Shown: piece after piece, positions 7,728 through 17,227 of the stretch | How positions within the stretch are numbered: the first letter of the stretch is position 1 | Layout: the number at the start of each line of letters is the position of its first letter | NCBI RefSeq assembly: GCF_004359215.1 | Contig: NC_090618.1 | Coordinates: 1,145,728 to 1,173,181, forward strand | Length of the DNA stretch: 27,454 bases | From: Bremia lactucae | Lineage: Eukaryota > Oomycota > Peronosporomycetes > Peronosporales > Peronosporaceae | Direction: 5' to 3' | Position numbers and translations under genes: made by a program | The notes under the pieces: generated by a model | Told to the model about the DNA's origin: nothing | The model's database searches: none | The model's input: the letters and a program-made list of their open reading frames with translations, nothing else

Positions 7728-8305
7728 CGGTCAACGCCGTCGTCATCCTTCTGCATGAGCGCGCTGCCGATTGCAAAATTACTTGCATCGCAGACGACGC
7801 TAAAGGGCTTATCCGCGTCTGGCAATGCCAAGACCGGTGCCTCTACAAGAGATTGCTTCACTGATGTGAACGCATCTTCTTGTTCTTTTAACCAAACCCA
7901 TTCTGTGTCCTTTTTAAGGAGATCAGATAATGGTTTAGTTTGCTCCGCATAATTCTTGCTATACTTATGCAAGTAATTAGCGAGCCCTAGGAATTGGCGC
8001 AAATCCTTCACATGCCGTGGGATTGGCCATTCCTTTACTGATTTTACCTTGTCTGGGTCTGCTCGTACACCATGTGTACCAACGATGCAGCCCAGTACAG
8101 GTATCTCAGGGACCCCTATGACGCACTTTTGCAAGTTGACGTACAATTGGGCGTCCTTTAAAGTCTGCAACACAACGTCTAAATGACGCTTGTGCGACTC
8201 TATTGCGCTCAGCCCGTTCTCGGCCCTTCTATGCACGAATACATCGTCAAAGTAATGAGGCGCGTAGGCACGGTGCTGAAGCATCACGTGAGCCACTACT
8301 CGGTT
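7728..8305 (-). mobile_element. Ty3/gypsy reverse transcriptase / RNase H fragment
   Basis: Reading down from 8305, the frame gives YFDDVFVHRR, the Y-x-D-D catalytic box of gypsy RT. It continues with VLGCIVGTHGVRADPDKVKS, DLRQFLGLANYLHKY and ALPDADKPFSVVCDASNFAI, the RT thumb to RNase H transition with its first catalytic Asp. The fragment is open throughout. It begins abruptly at ITS1 DNA (8305/8306), lacking the RT N-terminus, and ends at the N (7727) where CRN sequence begins. No LTR is present. Confidence 0.85.
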
Positions 8306-8519
8306 TTACCACACCTAAAAAACTTTCACGTGAACTGTATCAAAACTTAGTTGGGGTCAAATTAGGCGGCGACTGCAGACTTTATTGTTAGCGGTTGCTG
8401 CTAATGCGTCCCATCATGGCGATCGTTTCGACCTCGGTTGGAATTAGTAGCTACATTTTCAAACCTTTAATTATTACTGATTATACTGTGGGGACGAAAG
8501 CCCCTGCTTTTACCAGATA
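8306..8519 (+). other. rDNA internal transcribed spacer 1 (ITS1)
   Basis: It starts ttaccacacctaaaaaactt and includes tatactgtggggacgaaag and tgcttttaccagataac directly before 5.8S sequence. This matches my memory of Peronosporales ITS1 in order and spacing. The 18S end is absent: the gypsy RT fragment abuts the first ITS1 bases. Confidence 0.85.
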
Positions 8520-8562
8520 ACAACTTTCAGCAGTGGATGTCTAGGCTCGCACATCGATGAAG
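8520..8562 (+). rRNA. 5.8S rRNA, 5' fragment
   Basis: It reads acaactttcagcagtggatg followed by tctaggctcgcacatcgatg and aag, the highly conserved 5.8S 5' end. Homology stops after about 43 bases, possibly with a shared cgctg at the junction (8564-8568). It is a truncated, certainly non-functional copy. Confidence 0.9.
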
Positions 8563-8567
8563 TCGCT

Positions 8568-8800
8568 GTAAACAAAATTTTAATATTTGACAATAATTGG
8601 TTAAATTTTATCAAAAATTATCATTTAAATATTTTAGAAGAAATTTTATCGAAAAAAGAAATTTCTAAAGAATTATATTCTAAGTTACATACTTTAGCAA
8701 CAGATTTTACTAGAAATTTTATTTCTATATAATTTTATAGTAAGAAATATTAAAAAATATTTTTTTTATAAAAAAATAAAAAACATAAACAAAATTAGTG
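8568..8800 (+). pseudogene. Mitochondrial-like AT-rich segment with ORF 3' end
   Basis: Base composition changes sharply to very AT-rich. One frame is open through 8568-8732, including NKILIFDNNWLNFIKNYHLN and ELYSKLHTLATDFTRNF before TAA. The composition and codon use (TTA, ATT, AAA, TTT) are those of an organelle protein. The upstream end is cut at the 5.8S junction. I cannot name the mitochondrial gene; transfer to the nucleus or assembly mixing are both possible. Confidence 0.45.
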
Positions 8801-8802
8801 CA

Positions 8803-9480
8803 ATGTTCCAGGTTGTTGAGTTTGCGTTGAACAACGCTGTGTATTTTTCTTCAACATATCTGTTTTATGTGAGCGGTTTCACTCACCGTGCGTTCCGTTA
8901 ATGCTACCCACCCACCGTGCGTTTCGTCAAGGCTACCACAACGTGGTCCAGGGCTTGGTGGGGGGAATAGTCGATAGGATTGCTAATCCATTTTCGTTAC
9001 TATAAGAAAACAAATGAGCGAGTTTTTCACAACGCGATTAAGTGTCTTAAGATACGCGATGCAATAGCTGGGAGCAGCGACAAAAAAAGAAGAAGCGGAT
9101 GCTAAATGAGAAGCTGTATTGATTCTTATACGGTCGGTGACCGGGTCTTACTAAACGCTTAAATCCTACATACAAACGTAGCGTCCGCGGTCTTAAGTAT
9201 CCGCATTATATCGATCCTTTTACGGTCATGGTGATAAAGGGCCTACCTTATAGCTAAACCTTGCGCACAAGCCACGTACACACCCATTGTTCTTAGTTGG
9301 CTTGCTTACGCGATAACGGGATCCTTCCCAAGTGGATTGGAAAGCGGTTGTGCCGAGACAGAGCAGTGCTGCAGATCGCTGCATCCTCATTAGATGTATT
9401 TAAACGAGGTTATTGACGAATGCGGTCATGAACCGCGTCAAAGGCAATCCGCATTCGAGTAAATTTCCCATGGAGAAGAC
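8803..9480 (+). mobile_element. Degenerate Ty3/gypsy integrase C-terminal region
   Basis: Scattered frames recall the end of gypsy integrase. MFQVVEFALNNAV (8803 onward) matches the catalytic-core helix with its Asn-Asn pair, SYTVGDRVLLNA lies at about 9135, and YIDPFTVMVIKG at about 9210, the integrase C-terminal beta-barrel. At least four stops and several frameshifts separate them. It is in the opposite orientation to the RT fragment at 7728-8305, so the two are not parts of one simple copy. Confidence 0.7.
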
Positions 9481-9706
9481 GTCGTGACTTACAGCCAAGA
9501 GAGACTCCTTCGATATTTCGGCTCCCTTTTGCCTTGCTCGACGAGCAAGGAACCCTTCAGTTTCATGTGGAGAAACTTCGAAGGTGACGTCGTCTAATAA
9601 TAAGGGTTGCGCTCGTTAAAGGATTTAACCAAACATTTCACAACACGAGCTGACGACAGCCATGCAACACCTATTTTTTATATAAAAATTTATATAAAAA
9701 TTAGCA
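9481..9706. other. Retroelement tail with hairpin, then AT-rich DNA before the gap
   Basis: No ORF of note. A perfect 8-bp inverted repeat, ccttgctc/gagcaagg with loop gac (9532-9550), lies in the presumed element tail. From about 9670 the sequence turns AT-rich and mitochondrial-like, leading into the gap. Confidence 0.4.
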
Positions 9707-9855
9707 NNNNNNNNNNNNNNNNNNNNNNNNNNNNNNNNNNNNNNNNNNNNNNNNNNNNNNNNNNNNNNNNNNNNNNNNNNNNNNNNNNNNNNNNNNNNNN
9801 NNNNNNNNNNNNNNNNNNNNNNNNNNNNNNNNNNNNNNNNNNNNNNNNNNNNNNN
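9707..9855. other. Assembly gap, 149 Ns
   Basis: A run of unknown bases. Frames that appear to cross it are meaningless. Confidence 1.
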
Positions 9856-10060
9856 CACAAATAAATAAATGTCAATTCTATTATTATTCCCCTTTTAATT
9901 AAAATGGAAATATCAAATACTGCCCCAAAAACGGAGGCCTTACCACTTGGCTATACTTCAAAATTATATGCTTAGAAAGATTCGAACTTTCATTTCATAG
10001 ATCCGCAATCTAATACTCTATCAAATTAAGCTATAAGCATAATCAAAATTTAACTAGCAC
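9856..10060 (-). other. Mitochondrial-like tRNA cluster segment
   Basis: This is AT-rich DNA with a foldable tRNA-Arg at 9967-10040. Next to it (about 9915-9960, - strand) is the 5' half of a second tRNA: TATAGCCAAGTGGTAAGGC is a typical D-arm, and the loop could give anticodon TTG (Gln). Its T-arm and 3' acceptor do not fold, so it seems truncated. Confidence 0.5.
9967..10040 (-). tRNA. trnR: tRNA-Arg (GCG anticodon), mitochondrial type
   Basis: A 74-nt cloverleaf reads on the minus strand. The acceptor is a perfect 7-bp ATGCTTA/TAAGCAT pair plus discriminator A. There is a 4-bp D stem with wobbles and an anticodon stem with one T-T mismatch. The loop TTGCGGA contains GCG, and the T arm is a perfect GAAAG/CTTTC around TTCGAAT. 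The low GC content and lack of nuclear character point to a mitochondrial gene. It may be an inactive nuclear transfer, or organelle sequence joined in assembly. Confidence 0.8.
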
Positions 10061-10132
10061 CGTTTTCAATCAATTAAAGGGCAAGGTCCCATTTTACTAA
10101 TTCGTTTTTTTTAAATAGCGACGTTGAGACAA

Positions 10133-10216
10133 GTAGTGACTTTTTTGAAATAAGAAACGGCCGTTCTCAATGAGAAGGTAGTGACTTGTTTGAAATAAGA
10201 ATCGGCTCATCTCAGT
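10133..10216. repeat. 45-bp imperfect tandem repeat
   Basis: The units begin gtagtgactt(t/g)tttgaaat at 10133 and 10178. A weaker trace (agttgcttgtttgtaat) follows at about 10245. The surrounding 10060-10390 is AT-rich and has no gene. A perfect 8-bp inverted repeat, ttggtagt/actaccaa, lies at 10271-10293. Confidence 0.6.
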
Positions 10217-10390
10217 TGTTTTTTATTAGCGGCATTTAGAAAAATAGTTGCTTGTTTGTAATACCTAGGCTTGGTAGTCTATTAAACTACCAACTACCGT
10301 AACCTATCTTCCGCAAACTCATCTTTTAACGTTAAAAAACTTTAATATATTTATCCAGTATTTTTATAAAATAATTATCCTGAATTAAAA

Positions 10391-10513
10391 GCCTTTTTGC
10401 AGATGTACGGAGACAGCTGCGATATGCATAAACAACATAAAGATACTATTTCCGATTTATAATAATAAAAGCTAAAAATTTGTATTTCGAAGGAAAAAGT
10501 CGTGTTATCTCGA
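10391..10513. repeat. Inverted flank F plus inverted-repeat arm on the 3' side of the second CRN
   Basis: Positions 10391-10463 are the reverse complement of 3201-3273 (72 of 73 identical). Directly inside lies the arm aataaaagctaaaaatttgt (10464 onward), related to both arms around the first CRN and carrying a 2-base insertion in its gaaggaaagtcg core. Thus the flank that borders the CRN 5' side at 3.2 kb borders the CRN 3' side here. Confidence 0.75.
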
Positions 10514-10616
10514 AGGCCAAGAAGTCTCAATCTACTACATTTAAAGTCCAACAACAGCCGTTCATGTTGCAGGACCGCGCTTTATTTTAAATAATAACAA
10601 GTGCCAATGAAGTGGC

Positions 10617-11708
10617 TTAAAAAGCTTCAGCATCCAGAAGACTGCGATGAAAAAATTCCATTTTATCGTTCAGGTCAACATCATCCCAAAAGTCTGGGAA
10701 ATCATATGATTCTTCGACCCAACCATTTTTCACTGCCAAAATGCGTGCCATGCTTGCCTGAATGTATAAACATCGATTAAATGGTCGCTCGAGGCCAATA
10801 AATGCCAAAGCGGTTCCATCCACGTCACCAAATGTTGTGTTTACATCAAACTCGCATGGTTCTTGCGTCAACGATATGCTCTCATGGAGCTCTGTTATCT
10901 GTATCTCATCAAACACTTTTTTGTTTCTACTGTTTTCGATAACCATATCAATAAGACGCGTGTTCCGGACATTTGGGTCAAAAAGCTTCAAACGGAAGGC
11001 GCCAGTATTATCACGAACAAAGCTGATATGGAAATGGTCGTACGCATACTTTAATGGCTTGAAAAGCAACATACCATTCTTCACGTCATCAATATCCGAA
11101 ATCTTCAGAAACCTATCCGCCAGATCTTCGTTGCTGCGCCGAAACAAATGTGACGCAATCACGAGGGACTTTGGAAACGCGACGTCGAGAAGCATACATC
11201 GAACCCAGGTTCTCTTCCGCTGATAGCATTTATAATACTTGCACAGGTTGTGCTTAAAGTAGTTATTCCCAATTGTCTTCGTCGTTGGCGCCGCCGTAAG
11301 AATACGTGGGGCCAATTTTTGAGCAACTTCCATCACTAGGTCGTTTTCTTGCTCCGGAACGACGACTAGCACATGAATTTGGCGAGCTGAGGGACGTTCC
11401 ATTCCAATCAGCACATCCTCAACCAGATCAGATCCCCGTAGCTTTTTGTCTTGACTCGTGAGCGCTTCGACAAGAGCAGTCGTCTCGCCTTCCATCAGCT
11501 TCTCCATGTCTTCTGAGCGAGAAGAAAACCACTTGTTGTCCGCTGTCTTCGCCAGGAAAAGCTGCAGCTTGTCGGCTTCGCCTTTGATCGTGTTAAACTT
11601 CTCCTCCTTGATCTTGTCCTTCAAGTGGCCTACAAACTTACTGTCATCGATGTTTACGGAGAACGCGTCTCCAGTCACGCCAACGATGACACACAGAAGA
11701 GTTACCAT
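10617..11708 (-). CDS. CRN: Crinkler (CRN) effector, intact second copy, HNH-like C-terminal domain
   Basis: A 363-aa protein starting at ATG 11706-11708 ([10 protein letters not shown]). The frame stays open 63 codons upstream, but the CRN start is the sensible one. It is close to the CRN at 1852-2946. Most differences are in the segment before LFLAK (EEKFNTIKGEADKLQLFLAK here, one residue shorter). The C-terminal half, including ASHLF, KNGMLLF and YDHFHISF, is essentially unchanged. The concentration of change in the N-terminal part, with the effector domain conserved, may reflect gene conversion of the C-terminus. Its 5' flank (to about 11925) matches the flank of the broken CRN at 7085 in inverted orientation. 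The right inverted-repeat arm seen at 3.2 kb is absent. Predicted role: secreted effector acting in the host cell. Confidence 0.9.
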   Translation of the reverse strand: MVTLLCVIVGVTGDAFSVNIDDSKFVGHLKDKIKEEKFNTIKGEADKLQLFLAKTADNKWFSSRSEDMEKLMEGETTALVEALTSQDKKLRGSDLVEDVLIGMERPSARQIHVLVVVPEQENDLVMEVAQKLAPRILTAAPTTKTIGNNYFKHNLCKYYKCYQRKRTWVRCMLLDVAFPKSLVIASHLFRRSNEDLADRFLKISDIDDVKNGMLLFKPLKYAYDHFHISFVRDNTGAFRLKLFDPNVRNTRLIDMVIENSRNKKVFDEIQITELHESISLTQEPCEFDVNTTFGDVDGTALAFIGLERPFNRCLYIQASMARILAVKNGWVEESYDFPDFWDDVDLNDKMEFFHRSLLDAEAF

Positions 11709-11893
11709 CTCTCCTTTTCGCGGCAGATTCTGGAATGAGGGATAATGGGAAGAGCTGAAGAGGTACGGATAGATTCTGACCAACGATATAATGGCTAGTA
11801 ATCTACAACGTGATTGACTCAATTTATGCAAGGCGTAAGCAACAAGTTCTGACAGATGACCAAGATCTTTTATTGATCCTAATAATAGTCCAA

Positions 11894-12142
11894 TCATAAC
11901 GAAGTCAGCGTCAACAACATATCTCGCAAGGATTGGCGTTCTTCGAGCTCGAACATGCGATCACGACAGAGCATTGCGTCCTTATTGACTCGCAACACCT
12001 TTTTAATTAAAAGACTTTGAAAGAATGCGCACGCCTGCCGTTGTGCTATATGAACTTGAATTGACCTGCCATCAACAATGTTTGTTTGAACTTCAGTACA
12101 TACTAATAAATGCCCTATGCTGATAATATGGAAGCGGCTCAT
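11894..12142 (-). CDS. Hypothetical 82-aa ORF upstream of the second CRN
   Basis: An ORF from ATG 12142 (MSRFHIISIGHLLVC) to 11894, with the charged stretch RDRMFELEERQSLRDM. It lies in DNA found only at this locus, between the CRN 5' flank and the N at 12365. No homologous frame occurs elsewhere in the window and no family is recognised. It could be chance. Confidence 0.2.
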   Translation of the reverse strand: MSRFHIISIGHLLVCTEVQTNIVDGRSIQVHIAQRQACAFFQSLLIKKVLRVNKDAMLCRDRMFELEERQSLRDMLLTLTSL

Positions 12143-12365
12143 TGCAAGATTCCACGCGACTTACCTTAACTTTTTATTTAATATAGCCGTGGCAACAAAT
12201 AGATTGTGCATTTCTACATAGATCGACAGAGGCAAAGTTTAAATGCAACAACCACATATTTGCGATAGGCATCAAACCTTTAATGCGTTAGGCAGGCCAC
12301 CCAAACCATTTTCGAGCCTGACCTAGGACTGATCGGTAGCGCTGTATTTTGCAAGGGTATACTGN
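12143..12365. other. Locus-specific spacer ending at a single N
   Basis: No gene is seen. The ambiguous base at 12365 is exactly where X2 homology begins, which suggests a contig join. Confidence 0.5.
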
Positions 12366-12717
12366 GGAAATAGTATCTTCATGTTGTTTATGCATATCGC
12401 AGCTGTCTCCGTACATCTGCAAAAAGGCAGGGTGCTACATTTTTGTGGTACAGTCCATTTGTATCATTACCGGTTTCTTACTGTACTATCGAACTATACC
12501 GAAGTTCAAACTCATGAAACTTGGGCCTACAGCAAATCTTAAAGCGAGGGGCTCAAGAACTAGCTTTTAAATTATAAGCGAGGGGCTCAAGAACTAGCTT
12601 TTCGTTCATAATTGCAATACTTTTCCGACACACAATATTCTTAGCCTCTTCCTGCACAATAAGTCCTCTTCTCTCCTTAAGCGCTATTACCCCGTTCTTT
12701 CCGAGGTAGCTTGCTCT

Positions 12718-13311
12718 TTACATGTAGTTGACTGAAATCATTTGATGTCGCGAAACGAGCGAAGGAGCTCAAGCGTGGCGAGGCGATTCGGCCTTGCACC
12801 GCTGCTCTCGTTGCTGTCTCTTGGCCTCTTTGTTTGCATCAATGACCTCCAAAAGTGTCTGCTTGCGCGAAGAATTGATAATATTCGTTTCTCTCACAAA
12901 CCGGGGAATCATGCCTTCGCTCACGCCTGAGCTTTCCAGCAACTGCACGCGCTCTTTTGGCGTAAAGCGGTGCACGCCTTCGACGCATTCAGCCATCTCC
13001 CCGACTTTCGTGGTCTACGTGAACTCGAGTTTTTCGCTTAGACCAATGGAGGGACCGCCCTTTTCAGGCACGGAGCTTCTTCCTAATCCAATTCCGAATT
13101 CATGAATCGTGATCGTAGACCAGCGAAGGATCTTTTTCGTTTTCCTCATTGAAACGTGCTCGTCAAGGACTAACGGACTTCTTCGGCGCTTCCTACACCG
13201 TTCAGATGAAGCCAAGGAGATGCGCTTAGGAGCTTTGGAGTTCCTTTCAAATTGCTCGTTGAGAGTGCTTTCCTTCTTGTCTATTACTATAAATGCATTG
13301 CTTTGTATCAT
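12718..13311 (-). pseudogene. Family P conserved hypothetical protein, copy 3, nonsense-interrupted
   Basis: One frame from ATG 13309-13311 (MIQSNAFIVIDKKEST) to the equivalent of the X1 stop. It lacks the upstream nonsense of copy 2 (Gln codon CAA here). It keeps the TAG in place of the conserved Trp at 13015-13017 and adds a TGA after SPRHA (12769-12771). The VHEFG core is IHEFGIGLGRSSVPEKGG. The N-terminal half (98 codons) is the longest clean piece of this family here. Function unknown. Confidence 0.6.
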
Positions 13312-13825
13312 GCCTGTAAAGAAGCAATTGCGCGTTGCGAGGTGAGGTCTGTTCTGTTCAGTTCGCTTTCGAGCTCGGTGGCTGTTGGAATGATTTGTTA
13401 AGCGGCGGACGGGACCCGTCTATGCACACGCCTTTGAGGTCTCGTCCGCCCTTTGCAGTACACCGAAACGATTGTGAAGAATAAAGGGCTTTCAAGGACA
13501 CTGGGTTGAGCAAGCTTGCTTGGCTTGCTACGTAGTTTAAGTTATTGGACTAGAACATGCAACGTCTTGGCAACAGACTTGCCAAGAAGCCCATAAATGT
13601 CCCAATTACAGAGCGCATATTATTAGACCAAGCCTAAACGGAAAATACGGCACCTTCCACGCGACTTGCGGAATACTAGCGTTTGTAAGTGGACGAGAGT
13701 GTGTGTCACAGCTGCCCAATTTTAAGTCATCTTCAAGCGTCGTCCTTACTATGTGCTAATCACATGGTTTTACAGCAAAGTATGTCATGCGCGACCTCAG
13801 CTTAGCGTACGTGCCATTTTGTTTC
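13312..13825. other. Spacer in X2 without a recognisable gene
   Basis: It matches 4157-4671. Nothing further is recognised. Confidence 0.4.
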
Positions 13826-14815
13826 TCAATAATTTCCTGTCATTTTCTTCCCTTCGTTCGCTTGATAGATGTCTACAGTCCAGTACGACGACGCACTATT
13901 GATAGTCGTGTCAAAGGTTGTGAGTGCGGCGGCCACGAGTGAAGTCAAGACGAAACCTTTGTATCCATTTGGAAGCACCTTGCTGATCACAATGGGTACC
14001 ACTCGCTCTGGATCAATGGCTACACCAACGTGGTCAATAGAGTATTGTATACCGAGTATAGCAATGCCAGCACTAAAAGCCCACCGTAGACTTAACAAGA
14101 CCATGGCGACAAATGTCTGGGACCGTACTTCTCGCTCGGATTTAGTCGCCAGGACCGATTGTAACCCCGATCCTCCAGGGCCCGCAGCTGATCGCATGAT
14201 ATGAAGAAACGAGTACGACGCGATAATGTAGTCAAACGAATTGTACATGGAGTATGAAGCTTCTTCTGAGACATTGAGAGACCATGGCGGTACAGCGGAG
14301 ACCCAAGCAATACGTGTCGTGTTCATTTCAACAAATTGACGCTCGTTTTGCATCGATGCAACGGGCAAAAAGACGGAAAACGTCTCTGGAAGGTGGACGA
14401 GAATCCTGATATTGCGACCATTGTAAAGGAAATGAAGATAAAAAGACTTTGATATACATCCGTGTATACGACCGTGGTATATCCGGATGCAATGGTGTAT
14501 AGCATGGCAACAACCATCAACAAAGCGGCCGCCCAAAACTCAGATGGCAAATATCCCCACCCCATCCTCCTGTAGCTTTAAGCAAACAGAACGGGCGATT
14601 TCACAAATTCCGTGAAAAATTTGCCTGTAATATTTGCAATACTCCATTAAGTTGACGTTTCGTCTAAGTAGCCATTTATCCTTCACATACTTCCACCCAC
14701 GGCAAAATACGTCGTTGCCAAAATGCCACTTGTAAGTGAAATGATGGCAATAATTGTGCGCAGTATCACCGCACCAACGCAAGAACCAACGCGAAACTTG
14801 ATCCTGCACCATATT
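13826..14815 (-). pseudogene. Sodium:solute symporter core fragment (X2 copy), frameshifted
   Basis: The same module as 4672-5637. The upstream part includes SEFWAAALLMVVAMLYTIAS and TTVVYTDVYQ. A one-base deletion near 14398-14402 then moves LVHLPETFSVFLPV and the remaining helices into another frame, which runs open to 13826 through SSYWTVDIYQ. As in X1, the N-terminal exon is missing and the C-terminus diverges after DIYQA. Further upstream ITSLTSGILATTYFAVGGS (about 14720) is recognisable with a stop. Non-functional. Confidence 0.75.
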
Positions 14816-15097
14816 GAAGAATTACAATAATTGTTGCGTGCTCGTTTAAAGAATGAATAGACTTACGAGATTGTTTTATTAAAACCGTATTTTGGGGGTA
14901 CGCCGAAAAAGCATGCGACGTGTTTATTCATGGTGTTTGTAAGTGGACGTATACGATGTCAGCACATGTATATGTGTATAGACCACGACCGTATTGTGAC
15001 TCTTTGGGTGAAGACAAACTTTTTTAGCATGCAGCAAGCACGAAGAGATCACTCATCGCTCTATCTAAACCTACAATGACTATCTCTCAAAGGTTTA
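14816..15097. other. Segment S remnant and spacer
   Basis: About 14820-14950 contains the reverse of segment S (for example aagcatgcgacgtg and gtttgtaagtggacg). No gene is present. Confidence 0.45.
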
Positions 15098-15340
15098 ATG
15101 GACGCGCTTCACGAGGAAGACGACAGATGCGATAGACACGAACGAAAGCTTCTGCAAGATTTTCGATTGGCCCACATCGTGTACGTAAAACCATGGCAGC
15201 GCTACAAGCTAGCGAAATTATCCGCTTTCGCTTGTCTCGATAGCAACGTGCCGATGCCATCGCATGGTGGACACACGAGCTCCTAAAGGGGATGCCACAG
15301 CGTCCTCGACTCGTTCTTGCAATTACGAAGCTCCTATCGG
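15098..15340 (+). pseudogene. Small hypothetical protein (RCDRHERKLLQDF family), X2 copy
   Basis: It starts MDALHEEDDRCDRHERKLLQ and reads DFRLAHIVYV. A 2-base insertion relative to the intact copy (17228-17464) then puts AALQAGEIIRF out of frame. Function unknown. Confidence 0.45.
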
Positions 15341-15479
15341 CATAAATTGTGGCAATCTGCAACAATAATAAATGCTCCTCCCAACTTCGATGCTTTAATT
15401 TCTTATAGACAACCGAGTATTATGTTAAATTTATTGTGCACTGTGCATCTAAATTACACCAAAGGCTGAAGGCGCTCCT

Positions 15480-15624
15480 TCGAATATTAATGACAAGTGT
15501 GAGAGCAAATGCACGTCACGCTGTGCTCTATGCGCTTTTATTAGTTACAGAAAAGCCAGCATTTCACGTTGATTCGTCCACGTCGGATGCAGCAATTCTA
15601 CCGGTTGCCATAAAAATTAACTGA
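15480..15624 (+). CDS. Hypothetical C-terminal fragment, X2 copy
   Basis: The frame SVRANARHAVLYALLLVTEK then PAFHVDSSTSDAAIL closes at TGA 15622-15624 and is conserved with 6295-6434. It is not recognised. Confidence 0.25.
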
Positions 15625-15677
15625 CAACGTTAATTCACGACGCGTGAGCGTGTGTTAATAAGGAAAATCAGTAATTA

Positions 15678-15902
15678 GGAGGGATTAGTTATTGTCTGAA
15701 TGTGTTTGCACCTCTGGTTGGACTTGTTGCCGCCGATGTCGCGATCCTGACGTCTTCTTTGCATCCGCTATCGACTGAGCTCTTTTCGTTAGCGAACAAA
15801 GTTTGCGAACTTGCTCGAGAAGCGGGTGAGTTTACAGCAAAGACGATGGAATGCAAACTTTTGGGATTGGAGCGCTGGATTTGCTGGCTGGAAATCAAGT
15901 GA
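15678..15902 (+). CDS. Hypothetical ORF fragment (FAPLVGLVAADVAIL)
   Basis: Open from about 15678 to TGA 15900-15902, without an upstream ATG. It reads FAPLVGLVAADVAILTSSLH then ELFSLANKVCELAREAGEF and ends ERWICWLEIK. The likely helical fragment has lost its 5' part. It ends 70 bp before the truncated CRN, and its position is the same in X1. Unknown function. Confidence 0.35.
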   Translation, partial: GGISYCLNVFAPLVGLVAADVAILTSSLHPLSTELFSLANKVCELAREAGEFTAKTMECKLLGLERWICWLEIK

Positions 15903-15969
15903 ATGACTTGACCACAGAAGGTGCTGAACCAGTAAAAGACTTGCTGTAGTTTAACAACGGATTCGGCTG

Positions 15970-16880
15970 CCTGCTTTTCTTGGCGAAGACAGCGGACAAC
16001 AAGTGGCTTTCTACTCGCTCAGAAGACGTGAAGAAGCTAATCGAAGGCGAGACGACTGCTCTTGTCGAAGCGCTCACGAGTCAAGACAAAAAGCTACGGG
16101 GATCTGATCCGCTGGAGGACGTGCTGATTGGAATGGAACGTCCCTCAGCTCACCAGATTCATGTGCTAGTCGTCGATCCGGAGCAAGAAAACGTTATTGT
16201 GGTAAAACTTGCTCAAAAATTTGTGCCACGTATGCTTACGACGGCGCCAACGACGAAGACAACGAGGAATGAATACTTTAAGCACAACCTGTGCACGTAT
16301 TATAAATGCTATCAGCGGAAGCGGACCTGGGTTCGATGCATGCTTCTTGACGTCGCTTTTCCAAAGTCCCTCGTGATAGCGTCACATTTGTTTCGGCGCA
16401 GCAACGAAGATGCGGCGGATGTCCTGAAGATATCGGATATTGATGACGTGAAGAATGGTATGTTGCTGTTCAAGCCGTGAGGCAAGAAATCCCTGGCTCT
16501 CTAGACAAACGGTGCAACTTATAGCATGCACAGACTACGGTCCGTTATATATGGTTATCGACAACAGTAGAAACAAAAAAGTGCTTGATGCGACACAGAT
16601 AACAGAACTATATGAGAACATATCGTTGACGCAAGAACCATGCGAGTTTGATGTAAACACACCATTTGGTGACGTGGATGGAACCGCTTTGGCATTTATT
16701 GGCCTCGAGCGACCTTTTAATCGATGTTTGAACCTTCAGGCAAGAGTGGCACGCATCTTGGCATTGAAAAATGGTTGGGTCGAAGAATCGTATGATTTCC
16801 CAGACTTTTGGTCCGATGTTGACCTGAACAATATAATGGATTTTATTCAAGGCAGTCTTCTGGAGGCCGAAAATGTATAA
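15970..16880 (+). pseudogene. CRN: Crinkler (CRN) effector, 5'-truncated and internally substituted copy
   Basis: Homology begins directly at LLFLAK (about 15971) with no start codon or N-terminus; X2 DNA is fused just upstream. It keeps KTADNKW, QIHVLVVDPE (Asp replaces Val) and the C-terminal domain through ASHLF and [13 protein letters not shown] (16478-16480) then stops it. As in the CRN at 7085-7726, about 70 bp of unrelated sequence replaces the YDHFHISF region. The end of the domain continues in another frame to TAA 16878-16880 and finishes with a native-looking C-terminus (GSLLEAENV). Not a functional effector. Confidence 0.85.
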
Positions 16881-17227
16881 GTCCACTTGTCTTTGTTGAA
16901 ATTTAGCGCGATCTTGTAACAAGAACGGCTGTTGTTGGACTTTAAATGTAGTAAATTGAGGCCTTCAAAATAACACTTCTTTCCATCGAAATACAAAATT
17001 CTAGCTTTTCTTGACACCTTTTTTTTTTTCGCGCTGTGTCGACTCGGACGTTAAAAAACAAAGAAGGTATTTCATGTTCTTGTTATAAATATAATTCCTG
17101 CTTTTGCGTAACAAAATGAAAGTAATCAAGAGAGCATCAATTAGATTGTATACAGAAGACTAATGCTTCCAGATTTTATATTCTTGACGAATGTTTCGCG
17201 TTTCGGGAAACCTATGGTATTAAATAA
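16881..17227. repeat. CRN downstream flank with inverted-repeat arm
   Basis: About 16962-17012 matches the arm family seen at 1701-1748, with agcttttcttgac at its outer end. The rest to about 17260 is an inverted copy of 1455-1700. No gene. Confidence 0.6.

Larger units (their letters stand above)
12366..15960. repeat. Block X2, second copy of the 3.6-kb segmental duplication
   Basis: The counterpart of 3211-6852, in the same orientation and with the same gene order. It shares at least one nonsense codon (family P, TAG for Trp) and both symporter breakpoints with X1, so the unit was already decayed when it duplicated. The 34-bp tandem repeat is at 12542-12609. Confidence 0.9.

Noticed and set aside
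7341..7952. 203-codon ORF spanning CRN and retroelement sequence
   Set aside because: It crosses the N at 7727, joining a CRN tail in one frame with the antisense of a gypsy RT. It is a junction artefact.
8520..8562. A functional rRNA gene
   Set aside because: Only the first 43 bases of 5.8S are present, with no 18S end or 28S. It is a fragment.
9607..9875. ORFs across the N run
   Set aside because: They consist mostly of unknown bases.
9915..9960. Complete tRNA-Gln
   Set aside because: The D arm and a possible TTG anticodon loop are visible, but the anticodon stem is poorly paired and neither the T arm nor the acceptor closes.
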